A stretch of DNA of 64,000 bases from Allobosea sp. TND4EK4 (GTDB taxonomy: Bacteria > Pseudomonadota > Alphaproteobacteria > Rhizobiales > Beijerinckiaceae). The notes beneath the pieces were generated by a model. It searched no databases and was not told the DNA's origin. It was given only the letters and a program-made list of their open reading frames with translations. The stretch covers positions 1 to 64,000 of the forward strand of contig NZ_FTMO01000010.1 of assembly GCF_900156025.1 (NCBI RefSeq), read 5' to 3'. Within the stretch, counting starts at the first letter, position 1. Every line of letters begins with the position of its first letter. Shown in pieces: positions 41,159-50,163 of the stretch. A program made the translations under genes and the position numbers.

Positions 41159-41836
41159 TCAGCCGTTCTGGGCCAGCGCGTCGAGCACCATCCTGGTGGC
41201 GCCGGAGATATCGCCGAGCTTCTCGCCGGCCTTGACGCGGTCCTGCGTCTTCTCGCCGCGCTCCTGGCGCGCGATGGCGGCGTCGGCGATGGCCTCGGCC
41301 TCGTCACGGGGCAGCACCAGCACGCCGGATTCATCGGCGAGGATGACGTCGCCCGCCTTCACCGGCACGTTGCCGCAGGAGATGGGGTGGTTGAGCGTGC
41401 CGCCGAGATTGTAGAGGCGGGTGGTGATCGGCGACATGCCGCGGCACCACATCGGGAAATCGGAATCCTGGATCTCGGTGAGGTCCGTGCAGGGCCCGTC
41501 GACGATGCCGCCGGCCGCGCCGGCAGCCTTGGCCGCGACGGTGACGCCGCCGCCCCAGCAGGCGTGCTTGTCGTCACCGAGGCGGTCGACGACCAGGATG
41601 TCGCCGGGGCGCAGCAGGCCGAGGGTGTGGTGCAGCAGCGTCGAATCCTGCCCGGGGATCGCGAGCGTCACCGCGACGCCGGCGATGCGCTTGGTGCGCA
41701 GCAGCGGCTGGATGCCGCGATCCATGAAACCCCAGTGCTGGGAATGGCCGACGGTCGCGGTCTCGACCTTGAGCAGCTTCTCGACCAGTGCCGCGGGAAG
41801 CGGCTCGGGCATGGGGGCGATGCGATAGTCGGGCAT
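41159..41836 (-). CDS. RraA-like protein (HMG/CHA aldolase superfamily)
   Basis: A 225-aa protein of the RraA fold, with GDILVVDRLGDDKHACWGGG near residue 77 and GGIVDGPCTDLTEI near 107. In true 4-hydroxy-4-methyl-2-oxoglutarate aldolases the motif after VDG contains Arg-Asp (substrate and metal contact); here it is Thr-Asp, so that Arg is missing while the downstream Asp and Glu remain. It may be a different lyase or a non-enzymatic RraA relative. The ATG at 41836 has a strong GGAGAAGAGAT. The gene is downstream of a Pot-type importer. Confidence 0.83.
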   Translation of the reverse strand: MPDYRIAPMPEPLPAALVEKLLKVETATVGHSQHWGFMDRGIQPLLRTKRIAGVAVTLAIPGQDSTLLHHTLGLLRPGDILVVDRLGDDKHACWGGGVTVAAKAAGAAGGIVDGPCTDLTEIQDSDFPMWCRGMSPITTRLYNLGGTLNHPISCGNVPVKAGDVILADESGVLVLPRDEAEAIADAAIARQERGEKTQDRVKAGEKLGDISGATRMVLDALAQNG

Positions 41837-41846
41837 ATCTCTTCTC

Positions 41847-42635
41847 CTATTTGCCGACGGCGCGGGCGACGCCGACAAGGCGTTCGACCGCGACGACGAC
41901 GATCAGCGTGGCGATGATGAGGACGACGGACAAGGCCGCGATCAGCGGGTCGGTGCGGCCTTCGACATAGCGCACCATCTCGACCGGCAGCGTGGAGGCG
42001 CGCGGGCCGGAGATGAACAGCGAGATCACCGTCTCGTCGAAGGAGAGCAGGAAGGAGAGGCAGGCGCAGGCGATGAGCCCCGGCGCCGCCAGCGGCAGCG
42101 TGACACGCCGCACGACCCGCCAGGGCGTGGCGCCGAGGGTGGCGGCCGCCGCCTCGATGTCGTGGGGAAGATTGGCGAGCGCCGTCGTCATCATCCGGAT
42201 GACGAAGGGCACCGTCACCGTCATGTGGCCGAGCACGAGGCCGGGCAGCGTCGCGGTCAGCCGCAGCGGCGTGAAGAAGAGCAGCAAGGCGAGACCGGTA
42301 ATCAGCGTCGGCAGCAGGAGCGGGGCGAGGAAGAAGCCGGTCAGCGCGTCCTTGCCGCGGAACTCGCCCTTCGCGAGAGCCAGCGCCGCCGGCACGCCGA
42401 CCAGCAGCGAACACAAGGTGACCACGGATGCGACCTGCACGCTCAGCCACAGCGATGCCAGCAGCGGGCCGTGATGCCCGAGCGCCTGGAACCAGCGCAG
42501 CGAATAGCCCGAAGGCGGGAACAGGATGAAATTGTCGGCTGAGAAGGCGAGCGCGAAGACGACGACGATCGGCGCCAGGATCAGCGCATAGACGATGCCC
42601 GCCAGCGTCGAGAGGAGAGGGCCGGCGCCGTTCAT
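41847..42635 (-). CDS. Pot-type ABC importer permease (PotC-like)
   Basis: Inner-membrane permease, 262 aa, six predicted helices. The family segment AAATLGATPWRVVRRVTLPLAAPG near residue 165 (EAA loop) and the FDETVISLFI stretch near 200 are typical of PotC. Its ATG overlaps the stop of the PotB-like gene. The frame extends further left but only through PotB out of frame. Ten bases separate it from the RraA-like gene. Confidence 0.9.
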   Translation of the reverse strand: MNGAGPLLSTLAGIVYALILAPIVVVFALAFSADNFILFPPSGYSLRWFQALGHHGPLLASLWLSVQVASVVTLCSLLVGVPAALALAKGEFRGKDALTGFFLAPLLLPTLITGLALLLFFTPLRLTATLPGLVLGHMTVTVPFVIRMMTTALANLPHDIEAAAATLGATPWRVVRRVTLPLAAPGLIACACLSFLLSFDETVISLFISGPRASTLPVEMVRYVEGRTDPLIAALSVVLIIATLIVVVAVERLVGVARAVGK

Positions 42636-43474
42636 CGCCTGAGCCTCCGGGCGAGGAGATTTGACAGGGCGAGAAGCACCAGCAGCAGGGCGAGCGTGTA
42701 GAGCGCCAGAACGGCCGCGACCGGCCAGTTGGTGTTGGTCGTCGCCTGCTCGAAGATCTCCGTCGCGAGCACGAAGACGCGGCCGCCGCCGAGAAGCTTC
42801 GGCGTGATGTAGGCCGACATGGAGAGGACGAAGCCAAGGCCCGCCGCCAGCACGATGGCGGGCAGGCTGAGCGGCAGCGTCACGCGCAGGAAGGTGCGGG
42901 CCGGCGAGGCCCCGAGCGAGCGGGAAGCCTCTTCCAGCGTGCGGTCGAGCTGGCCGAAGCCGGCGAGCAGCGCCAGGATCATGTAGGGCATGATGCTCTC
43001 GGCGAGGCCGATGGTGACGCCCGTCCAGTTGAAGACCAGTTTCAGCGGCGCCGAGATCAGCCCGAGCGATTGCAGCAGCCCGTTGACGAGGCCGCGGTCG
43101 CCGAGGATCGCGAGCCAGCCGAAGACGCGCACCACGCCTGAGATCAGCATCGGCAGGATCGCGATGACGGCGAGGATGCCGCGCCAGCGCGAGGTGGTGC
43201 GGAAGAGGAAGAGCGAGAGCGGATAGGATAAGGCGAGCGCGATCGTCGTCGCCGTCGCCGAGAGCCAGAGCGAGTTCCAGGTCAGCTCGAAGGTGAAGCC
43301 GTCCGCGAAGGTCTCCGTCGCGGTCTTCAGCGACATGGCCTCGACCATCGCCCCGGTCGGGCCGACCTCGTTGAAGGCGTTGCGCAGCAACAGCAGCGTC
43401 GGCCAAGCATAGATGCCCAGCACGAAGAGCCCGGCCGGGAGCAGCAGCCAGGGCAGCCGGCGCGTCGCGCTCAT
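42632..43474 (-). CDS. Pot-type ABC importer permease (PotB-like)
   Basis: Inner-membrane permease, 280 aa with about six helices. The EAA-like loop EASRSLGASPARTFLRVTLPL near residue 180 and the YITPKLLGGGRVFVLA segment near 225 are typical of PotB. It overlaps the ATPase gene before it and the PotC-like gene after it, each by four bases. Confidence 0.9.
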   Translation of the reverse strand: MSATRRLPWLLLPAGLFVLGIYAWPTLLLLRNAFNEVGPTGAMVEAMSLKTATETFADGFTFELTWNSLWLSATATTIALALSYPLSLFLFRTTSRWRGILAVIAILPMLISGVVRVFGWLAILGDRGLVNGLLQSLGLISAPLKLVFNWTGVTIGLAESIMPYMILALLAGFGQLDRTLEEASRSLGASPARTFLRVTLPLSLPAIVLAAGLGFVLSMSAYITPKLLGGGRVFVLATEIFEQATTNTNWPVAAVLALYTLALLLVLLALSNLLARRLRR

Positions 43475-44526
43475 GGCGCCTCGCGCGCGAAGACGCGGCT
43501 CTCAGTGGCGGGCCAGACCACGGCGACCTCGCTGCCCTCCGCCGGAGCCGGCGAGCCCGAGGGCATCTCGACCGTGAGCTGCCCTCCCGCGCCCTCGATC
43601 AGCACCTCGACATGATCGCCGACGAAGACGCTGCGCAGGACGCGGCCGGACACACGGGCGGTATCAGGCCCGGCAGGCTCGGAAACCGGCACGATGCGCA
43701 TGCGCTGCGGCCTGACAAAGACGTCGAAGGAGCCGTCCGCCGGTGCCGCGAGCGCCAGAGTCTCGTTCCAGAGCCGCACCTGTCCGTCCGGGCCGCGTTC
43801 GGCCGGCAGGGCATTGGCGCGGCCGACGAATTCGGCGACGAAGCGGGTGGCCGGCTTTTCGTAGATCTCTTCCGGGGCGCCGATCTGGGCGATGCGGCCG
43901 CGATGCATCACCGCAATCCGGTCGCACATCGTCAGCGCCTCGACCTGGTCATGGGTGACGAAGAGCGTGGTGATGCCGAGCGCCCGCTGGATCGAGCGGA
44001 TCTCGTGGCGCATCGCGTCGCGCAGCTTGGCATCGAGATTCGACAGCGACTCGTCGAGCAGCAGCACGGACGGGTGGATGACCAGCGCTCGCGCCAGCGC
44101 CACCCGCTGCTGCTGGCCGCCCGAGAGCTCGCGCGGCCGGCGCGCGTCCAGCCCCGAGAGCCGCACCAGCGCCAGCGCCTCCTCGACCTGCCGGGCGATC
44201 TCGGCCTTGGGACGGCCGCGCTCCTCCAGCCCGAAGGCGACGTTGCGCGCGACCGAGAGGTGCGGGAACAGCGCATAGGACTGGAAGACATAGCCCATAT
44301 TGCGCCTGTGGGCCGGCAGGCGGGTGATCTCGGCCCCATCGATCCGGATCGTGCCCCTGTCGGGCTCGATCAGCCCGGCCAGCATCCGCAGCGTCGTCGT
44401 CTTGCCGCAGCCGGAGGGGCCGAGCAGCGCGACGGCCTCGCCCTTGGCGACGCTCAATGAGACGTCGTCCACGGCAGTGGCGTTGCCGAAGCGCTTCTGC
44501 AGGCCGGCGAGTTCGAGATAGCTCAT
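43471..44526 (-). CDS. Pot-type ABC importer ATPase (PotA-like)
   Basis: ATP-binding subunit, 351 aa. Walker A GPSGCGKTT is near residues 35-43, the signature LSGGQQQRVALARALV near 133, Walker B VLLLDESLSNLD near 155, and a C-terminal TOBE domain covers about 245-345. Walker B carries DES in place of the usual DEP, a common tolerated variant. Substrates in this class include polyamines, ferric iron, thiamine and phosphonates; nothing here settles which. Confidence 0.92.
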   Translation of the reverse strand: MSYLELAGLQKRFGNATAVDDVSLSVAKGEAVALLGPSGCGKTTTLRMLAGLIEPDRGTIRIDGAEITRLPAHRRNMGYVFQSYALFPHLSVARNVAFGLEERGRPKAEIARQVEEALALVRLSGLDARRPRELSGGQQQRVALARALVIHPSVLLLDESLSNLDAKLRDAMRHEIRSIQRALGITTLFVTHDQVEALTMCDRIAVMHRGRIAQIGAPEEIYEKPATRFVAEFVGRANALPAERGPDGQVRLWNETLALAAPADGSFDVFVRPQRMRIVPVSEPAGPDTARVSGRVLRSVFVGDHVEVLIEGAGGQLTVEMPSGSPAPAEGSEVAVVWPATESRVFAREAP

Positions 44527-44538
44527 CGATCCGGCCGT

Positions 44539-45597
44539 TCAGCGACCCGCCTGGGCGATGACTTCACGCCGCCAGCGGTTGTTCCACTGGTCGCGGACCT
44601 TGAGGATGTCGTTCCAGTCCACCCCGATCATGCGGGCGCGGTTCTCGGGCGAGGCCGCGGTGCGGGCGGCCGCCTTGGGGTCGATCTGCGCCTTCCCGTT
44701 CGCCGGCGCGTAGAACATGCGCTCGGTGAAGGCCTTCTGCGCCGGCTGGGACAGGGCGTGCTTGATGAAGGCGGCCGCCGCGGCACGGTTCTTGGAGCCG
44801 GCCGTGAGGTTGATGGTGTTGATCTGGAAGACCGAGCCTTCCGGCGGCAGCAGCGAAACGAGCTTGCCGTTCGACTGGTCGCCGTAGATCTGCGAGCGTG
44901 CGTTCCAGCCAGTCGCCACCTTCACCACGCCGTTGAGGATCAGGGAGTAGCCGTCCGGATTGGGCTCGAAGGTGTTGACCGAAGGGGCGAGCGCCCTGAG
45001 CTTCTTCATCGCCGCGTCGATGGATTTGCGATAGTCGCCGCCCTCCATCTTCTCGACCATCGCCGTCAGTGCCAGCCCCTGGATGTTCGGCGGGGCCGCG
45101 AGCGCGATCTGGCCCTTGAGATCGGGGCGCCAGAGGTCGGCGAGCTTCGTCAGCGGCGGGGTCAGCGCGGAATCATAGACCAGCACGAGGTTGTCGAAGG
45201 TCACGGCCGGACCGTATTCTCCGCCGGCGGCACGCGCCTCGGGCAGCAATTCGTCAAGCACCGGGAATTCGGCCGGCGTCAGCTTGTCGAACAGGCCTTC
45301 GATGTTGCCGATGGTCGAGGTGGTGACGTCCATGATGGTGACGTCGACCTGAGGATCGGCCTTCTGCGCCCGGATGGTGCCAACCATCTGCGCCGAGCTG
45401 CCACCCGGTGCGTAATTCACCTTCACGCCCGGATGGGCGGCCATGAAGGGCTCGATCACCGTCTTGGTGTAGTTGTCCTGGAAGATGCCCGAATAGGACA
45501 TCAGCGTGATCTGCCCGCTCAGGGACTGTGCGCGCAGCACGGCGGGCATCGCGATGGTGGCAAGGCCGGTCTTGAGGATGAGGCGGCGGGTCGGCAT
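44539..45597 (-). CDS. Pot-type ABC importer binding protein (PotD/extracellular SBP_bac_1 family)
   Basis: Periplasmic receptor, 352 aa. The N terminus TRRLILKTGLATIAMPAVLRAQS is shaped like a Tat or Sec signal with two Arg. The mature part starts SGQITLMSYSGIFQDNYT, typical of polyamine and iron receptor relatives. ATG at 45597 with CAGGAG upstream was chosen over a longer open frame to 45762 that runs into the neighbouring gene. It precedes the PotA-like gene by 12 bases. Confidence 0.88.
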   Translation of the reverse strand: MPTRRLILKTGLATIAMPAVLRAQSLSGQITLMSYSGIFQDNYTKTVIEPFMAAHPGVKVNYAPGGSSAQMVGTIRAQKADPQVDVTIMDVTTSTIGNIEGLFDKLTPAEFPVLDELLPEARAAGGEYGPAVTFDNLVLVYDSALTPPLTKLADLWRPDLKGQIALAAPPNIQGLALTAMVEKMEGGDYRKSIDAAMKKLRALAPSVNTFEPNPDGYSLILNGVVKVATGWNARSQIYGDQSNGKLVSLLPPEGSVFQINTINLTAGSKNRAAAAAFIKHALSQPAQKAFTERMFYAPANGKAQIDPKAAARTAASPENRARMIGVDWNDILKVRDQWNNRWRREVIAQAGR

Positions 45598-45668
45598 CGG
45601 GATTCTCCTGCAGCGACGACAGCGGGCGAAGTGGCCTGCCGCGGACATGCCGCGGCAGGCCAAGTGGA

Positions 45669-46496
45669 TCAGGCCGGGATCTTGCTGGCGAAATGCGCGA
45701 TGAAGCGGGCGCAGATGTCGGTCAGCTTCTCGGTGAGCTGGGCACCCGTCTCCGCCGAGCACAGGCGCGGATCGCCCTTGGCGACGCCGAGATTGTAGAC
45801 CTCGTCATATTCGTTGGGCATCGCGACCTCATGGCCGTCGAAGCTCGCCGTGCCCAGACCCGTGAAGGGCAGGCCGAGCACCGGGTCCTTCTTCAGCGGC
45901 TTGCCCTCGGGAATCAAGTCCTTGCGGATCAGCTCGGGGAAGAGGTGCAGGCCGATGGAGGTCAGCGGGTCCGAGCCATGGCCGGCGACGGCGGCGGCCT
46001 TGTCGGCTCCGCCGAGGATGCCCGGCAGCAGCCCGTAGCCGATGCGCCAGAGATAAAGGCTCGGCAGCACGATCTCCTCGCGCAGATAGAGGTCGCGGGC
46101 GACCTCGGCGATCGGGCCGACATTGCCGCCATGGCCGTTGATGACGATGACGCGGGTCAGGCCGTTCCGGTGCAGGGATTCGACCATCTCGGCGATGACC
46201 TGAGTCAGCGTTGCCTGCGAGATGGCGATGCCGCCCTTCATCGAGCCGAACCAGTCATTGCCGCCGAAGGGCAGGACGGGGGCGACGAGGGTGCGCGTGC
46301 CGGCCTTGCTGGCGCGGATGGCGGCGAGCTCGGCGATCTTCTCGGCCAGCAGGTAGTCGCCCATCGGCGCATGCGGGCCCTGGTCCTCATGGCTGCCCAT
46401 CGGCAGCAGGATGACCGGGTTGGCGTCGAGGATCTGGCGGGCTTCGCCGCCGGTGATGGTGCCCATATGGACCAGCGGTTCGGTCTTGGCTGCCAT
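45669..46496 (-). CDS. Creatininase-family protein with altered metal site
   Basis: A 275-aa member of the creatininase fold. LPMGSHEDQGPHAPMGDYLL near residue 33 is the family's N-terminal metal motif, but the usual E-x-H is E-D-Q, so the metal-ligand His is replaced by Gln; NGHGGN near residue 120 is intact. This may be a distinct subfamily using other ligands. The ATG at 46496 (MAAKTEPL) follows GGAAGGA; a second ATG lies seven codons earlier. It links the DppC-like gene and the Pot-type importer. Confidence 0.78.
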   Translation of the reverse strand: MAAKTEPLVHMGTITGGEARQILDANPVILLPMGSHEDQGPHAPMGDYLLAEKIAELAAIRASKAGTRTLVAPVLPFGGNDWFGSMKGGIAISQATLTQVIAEMVESLHRNGLTRVIVINGHGGNVGPIAEVARDLYLREEIVLPSLYLWRIGYGLLPGILGGADKAAAVAGHGSDPLTSIGLHLFPELIRKDLIPEGKPLKKDPVLGLPFTGLGTASFDGHEVAMPNEYDEVYNLGVAKGDPRLCSAETGAQLTEKLTDICARFIAHFASKIPA

Positions 46497-46541
46497 GATG
46501 CGTCGTCCTTCCTTCAAGCTCGTCGGTAATTGCAGGCTGGT

Positions 46542-47360
46542 TCAGTGGTCCGTGGTGCGCGGGTCGAGCCAGTCGCGCAGCGCGTCGCAAAGCAGGTTCA
46601 TCGCGAGGATGGTGAGGGTCAGCGCCGCGCAGGGCCAGAGCAGCAGCAGCGGCGCCTGCTCCATGGTGGCGCGCGCGCCGCGGATCATCAGGCCCCAGGA
46701 GGGGGCGGGGGGCACGACGCCGAGGCCTAGGAAGGAGAGGCCGCTTTCCAGCACCACCGCCGCCGCGACCGCCAGCGAGAACTGGACCAGCAACGGGCCG
46801 GCGATGTTCGGCAGCACGGTGCGGAACAGGATGCGGCTCGGCCGGGCGCCCAGGGCGCGGGCGGCCTCGACATATTCGCGCCCCTTCACCGCCAGCACCT
46901 CAGCATAGGTGACGCGGGCGAAGCCGGGCACATAGAGCACCGAGAGCACGAGGATGAGCGTGGCGGCGCCGGGGCCAAGCAGCGTGACCACCAGCAAAGC
47001 GAGCAGCACCGGCGGGAAGCACATGATGATCTCGACGCCGCGCACCGTGAAGGACGCGCTCCAGCTGCGGCTCCAGCCGCCGATCAGACCCAGCGTCACG
47101 CCGACCAGCCCGGCGAAGAGCGCCGAGGCGAAGGCGACCGAGAGGCTCGTCCGCGCGCCCCAGATCAGGCGCGAAAGGACGTCCCGGCCGAATTCGTCGC
47201 GGCCGAGCCAGGAGCCCGGCATCGGGCCCGCGAGCCGGCGCGCAATGTCCTGACGGATCGGATCCGGCATCGGCAGCAGCGGCGCCGCGACCGCCAGCAG
47301 CAGGATGAGCGCGACGAAGGCCCCGGGGATCGCAAGCCTGGCGAGACCGCGGCGCTTCAT
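46542..47360 (-). CDS. Peptide-type ABC importer permease (DppC family)
   Basis: Inner-membrane permease, 272 aa with about six helices. GSWLGRDEFGRDVLSRLIWG near residue 48 is the DppC signature. It overlaps the DppB-like gene by four bases. The next gene downstream is the creatininase-family gene, not an ATPase. Confidence 0.92.
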   Translation of the reverse strand: MKRRGLARLAIPGAFVALILLLAVAAPLLPMPDPIRQDIARRLAGPMPGSWLGRDEFGRDVLSRLIWGARTSLSVAFASALFAGLVGVTLGLIGGWSRSWSASFTVRGVEIIMCFPPVLLALLVVTLLGPGAATLILVLSVLYVPGFARVTYAEVLAVKGREYVEAARALGARPSRILFRTVLPNIAGPLLVQFSLAVAAAVVLESGLSFLGLGVVPPAPSWGLMIRGARATMEQAPLLLLWPCAALTLTILAMNLLCDALRDWLDPRTTDH

Positions 47361-48310
47361 GACTGCACCCGGGGATCGATCGCGGCGTGCACAAGCTCGA
47401 CCACGAGGTTGATCAGGAGGAACAGAACCGAGATCGTCAGCACGATGCCGACGACCATCGGGTAGTCGCGGCCCTCGACCGCGCGCAGCAGCGGCGTCGA
47501 CAGGCCGGGCCAGTTGAAGACGTATTCGACGAGGACGGTGCCGCCGAGCAGCGTGCCCATCTGGAGACCCAGCACGGTCACCACCGGGTTCATGGCGTTG
47601 CGCAGGACATGAACCGCGAGCACGCGGCCCGGCGAAAGCCCCTTAGCGCGGGCGGTGCGGACATAATCATGGGCGAGCGCATCGAGCGTGGCAGCCCGCG
47701 TCATGCGGAAGAGCACGGCCGCCAGCCCCTTGGCGATGGCGACGGCCGGGAGAGCGAGCAGCTTGAGATGCTGCGCGGGATCCTGCGCGAAGGGCGTGAA
47801 GCCGCCCGCCGGCATCAGCCGCAAGGTCTGAGCGAAGAGCAGCACCAGCAGCGTGCCGACGACGAAGACCGGGACGGCGAGAAGAAGCGCCGTCACCCAG
47901 GAGGCGGCCCGGTCGAAGATGCCGCCGCGATGGATCGCGGCATAGACGCCGGCCGGAATGCCGAAGATGACGGCGATCAGCGTCCCGGCGATGATCAGCT
48001 CCAGCGTGCGGGGCAGCCTGAGCGCGATCTCCTGCAGCACGGGATAGTCATCGACCAGCGAATTTCCGAGATCGCCCCGGACCAGTCCCGCGAGGAAGCG
48101 GCCATATTGCGTCATGATCGACTGATCGAGGCCGAGGCGCTCCCTGAGCTCCGCCACGGCAGCAGGGTCGGGCATCGCGCCCGAGGTCGAGAGCAGCAGC
48201 TCGGCGGGGTCTCCCGGCACCATGTGCAGCGCCATGAAGACGATGGTGGCGACAAGCCAGGCCGTCAGGATGGTCAGCAGGACCCGCCGTGTGAGCCAGG
48301 CCGCGCTCAT
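47357..48310 (-). CDS. Peptide-type ABC importer permease (DppB family)
   Basis: Inner-membrane permease, 317 aa. HMVPGDPAELLLSTSGAMPD near residue 29 and LGLDQSIMTQYGRFLAGLV near 58 mark the DppB family. The start at 48310 (MSAAWLTRR) overlaps the stop of the binding-protein gene. The open frame further left runs through that gene out of frame. Confidence 0.92.
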   Translation of the reverse strand: MSAAWLTRRVLLTILTAWLVATIVFMALHMVPGDPAELLLSTSGAMPDPAAVAELRERLGLDQSIMTQYGRFLAGLVRGDLGNSLVDDYPVLQEIALRLPRTLELIIAGTLIAVIFGIPAGVYAAIHRGGIFDRAASWVTALLLAVPVFVVGTLLVLLFAQTLRLMPAGGFTPFAQDPAQHLKLLALPAVAIAKGLAAVLFRMTRAATLDALAHDYVRTARAKGLSPGRVLAVHVLRNAMNPVVTVLGLQMGTLLGGTVLVEYVFNWPGLSTPLLRAVEGRDYPMVVGIVLTISVLFLLINLVVELVHAAIDPRVQS

Positions 48311-49854
48311 GCGAAGAAGGTCTGCTCGAGCATGTTGCCTGAGGAGTTGGACAGCGCTCCCGGCAGGTTGACGAAGCCGGAGACGTTCTTGGCCATGCCA
48401 TAGCCCTGCTGGCGCCATGCGAGGCCGACGAGCGGCACCTCCTCCAGTGCCGCCGCCTGCATCTCCTTGTAGATCGCGACGCGCTTGGCCTGGTCGAACT
48501 CGGCGCGACCCTTCGCCAGAGCCGCGATGGTGCGCGGGGCATCGACCTTGAAGGAGCGGCCATGCGTCGGCGAGAGCGAGGTGTCGAGCACCACGCTCAG
48601 GCCGTCGGGATCGTTGTTGTCGGCCGAGACGCCGTGGATCGCCATGTCGTACTGGCCGCGCGTGCCGCGGCTGACGCGGGTCGACCAGTCGGGCAGCTGG
48701 AGCTCGCACTGGATGCCGACCTCGGCCAGATGCTGCTGCACGACCTCCGCCGTGTCCTTGTGCATGCCGAACTGGGCGGTGGCGAGCAGCGTCGACTGGA
48801 AGCCGTTGGCGAAGCCGGCCTCGGCCAGCAGCGCCTTGGCGCGCGCCGGATCGTAGTTCCAGCCATGGGCGAGCTTGTCGTCGTACCAAGGCGTGCCCTC
48901 GACGATCGGCACCCCTTCCAGCGGCTTGCCGCGGCCGAAGAAGGCGACCTTGACGATGTCCTCGCGGCGGATCGCATGGGCAATGGCGCGGCGCACACGC
49001 GGGTCGTTGAAGGGCGGCTTGGTGCCGTTGAAGAGCACGTCCATGAACGGGCCCTCCTGAGTGTCGAGCTTCAATCGCTGATCGGCCTCGACGGCGGCCA
49101 TCGACTGCCAGGGCACGTATTCGATCATGTCGACGTCGCCGGACATCAGGGCGGCGTTGCGCAGGTTCTCATCGGCATAGACGATGAACTTGATGCCCTT
49201 CACCTTCGGCATGCCGGGCTTGTAGAACTTGTCGAAGGGCGCGACCTCGATGGACGAGCCACGCTCCTGACCGACGAGGCGGAAGGGACCGGCGCCGATC
49301 GGCTCGTTGGCCTGCGATTTCCGCCAGATGATGAAGGTGTTGTAGTTGCCGAACCAGCTCGGCAGCGTCGCCTGCGGCTCCTTGGTATAGAGCTTCACCG
49401 TCGCGGGGTCGGGGATCTCGATCCGCTCGATCTGCTGGAACTGGGTGCGCATATAGGCGGTCGATTTCTCGCCGGCGATCTGCTCGATCGACCATTTCAC
49501 GTCGTCGGCGGTGACCGGCTCGCCGTTCTGGAAGACGCAGCCCTTCCGCAGCTTGAAGACCCAGGCCCCGTCCGCTTCATGCGCCCAGGATTCGGCGAGC
49601 TCGCCGCGCAGGTTTCCGTCCGGCCCATAGGAGACGAGGCTGCGGTGGAGCAGCATCTTGACCGTGCCCGCCGAGGCGCCGGTCGAGACCCAGGGCTGGA
49701 GGTTCGGCGGGAAGGCGGAGAGGCCGTAGCGGATGATGCCGGCCGAAGCCTGGGCGCGGGCCGCGCGGCCCAGCATGGGGGAGACGAGGATCGGGGCAGC
49801 AAGGAGAGGAGAGACCAGACCCGCACCAAGGAGAGAACGCCGGGAGATGCTCAT
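48307..49854 (-). CDS. Peptide-type ABC importer binding protein (SBP_bac_5), Tat-like signal
   Basis: Periplasmic receptor of 515 aa. The N terminus MSISRRSLLGAGLVSPLLAA carries an RRS/Leu-rich Tat-like signal, cleaved after about residue 35 (ends RAQA). VFKLRKGCVFQNGEPVTADD near residue 95 is the family motif. It is the first gene of the ten-gene minus-strand run, divergent from a GntR-family regulator at 50164. Confidence 0.9.
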   Translation of the reverse strand: MSISRRSLLGAGLVSPLLAAPILVSPMLGRAARAQASAGIIRYGLSAFPPNLQPWVSTGASAGTVKMLLHRSLVSYGPDGNLRGELAESWAHEADGAWVFKLRKGCVFQNGEPVTADDVKWSIEQIAGEKSTAYMRTQFQQIERIEIPDPATVKLYTKEPQATLPSWFGNYNTFIIWRKSQANEPIGAGPFRLVGQERGSSIEVAPFDKFYKPGMPKVKGIKFIVYADENLRNAALMSGDVDMIEYVPWQSMAAVEADQRLKLDTQEGPFMDVLFNGTKPPFNDPRVRRAIAHAIRREDIVKVAFFGRGKPLEGVPIVEGTPWYDDKLAHGWNYDPARAKALLAEAGFANGFQSTLLATAQFGMHKDTAEVVQQHLAEVGIQCELQLPDWSTRVSRGTRGQYDMAIHGVSADNNDPDGLSVVLDTSLSPTHGRSFKVDAPRTIAALAKGRAEFDQAKRVAIYKEMQAAALEEVPLVGLAWRQQGYGMAKNVSGFVNLPGALSNSSGNMLEQTFFA

Positions 49855-50163
49855 CGTCTGATCCTCTGCTGCTGGTCGCCGTTGTCAGGCTGCGGCGGCT
49901 GTCGGCCGCGGGTGCAGGGACGAGCGTACATCGATAGCAAGGATGATGCCGCGACAGGCTCCCGCGCGGCGGCCCTCGGGCCTCCCGCGACAGCTCCGCT
50001 CCTGCGCAATCATCTTCGACAACGGCACGATTCGTTCCCGGGCGTGGGTCGCGCAACCGTCTCTGGACGCGCGCCCCGCTTCTGATGCATCATGTATACG
50101 TGGCGGATTTTTGGGAGTCTACCACCAAAGTCGCAAGGCGCGGCAAGACGGGGCGAGGCGGCC
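49855..50163. promoter_or_regulatory. Divergent regulatory region, importer run versus GntR gene
   Basis: 309 bases without a gene. It should hold the promoters for the minus-strand run and for the plus-strand GntR gene. The most structured part is 50084-50102: TGATGCATCA (50084-50093, perfect palindrome) runs straight into ATGTATACGT (50093-50102, core GTATAC). I see no convincing sigma70 hexamers. Confidence 0.45.
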
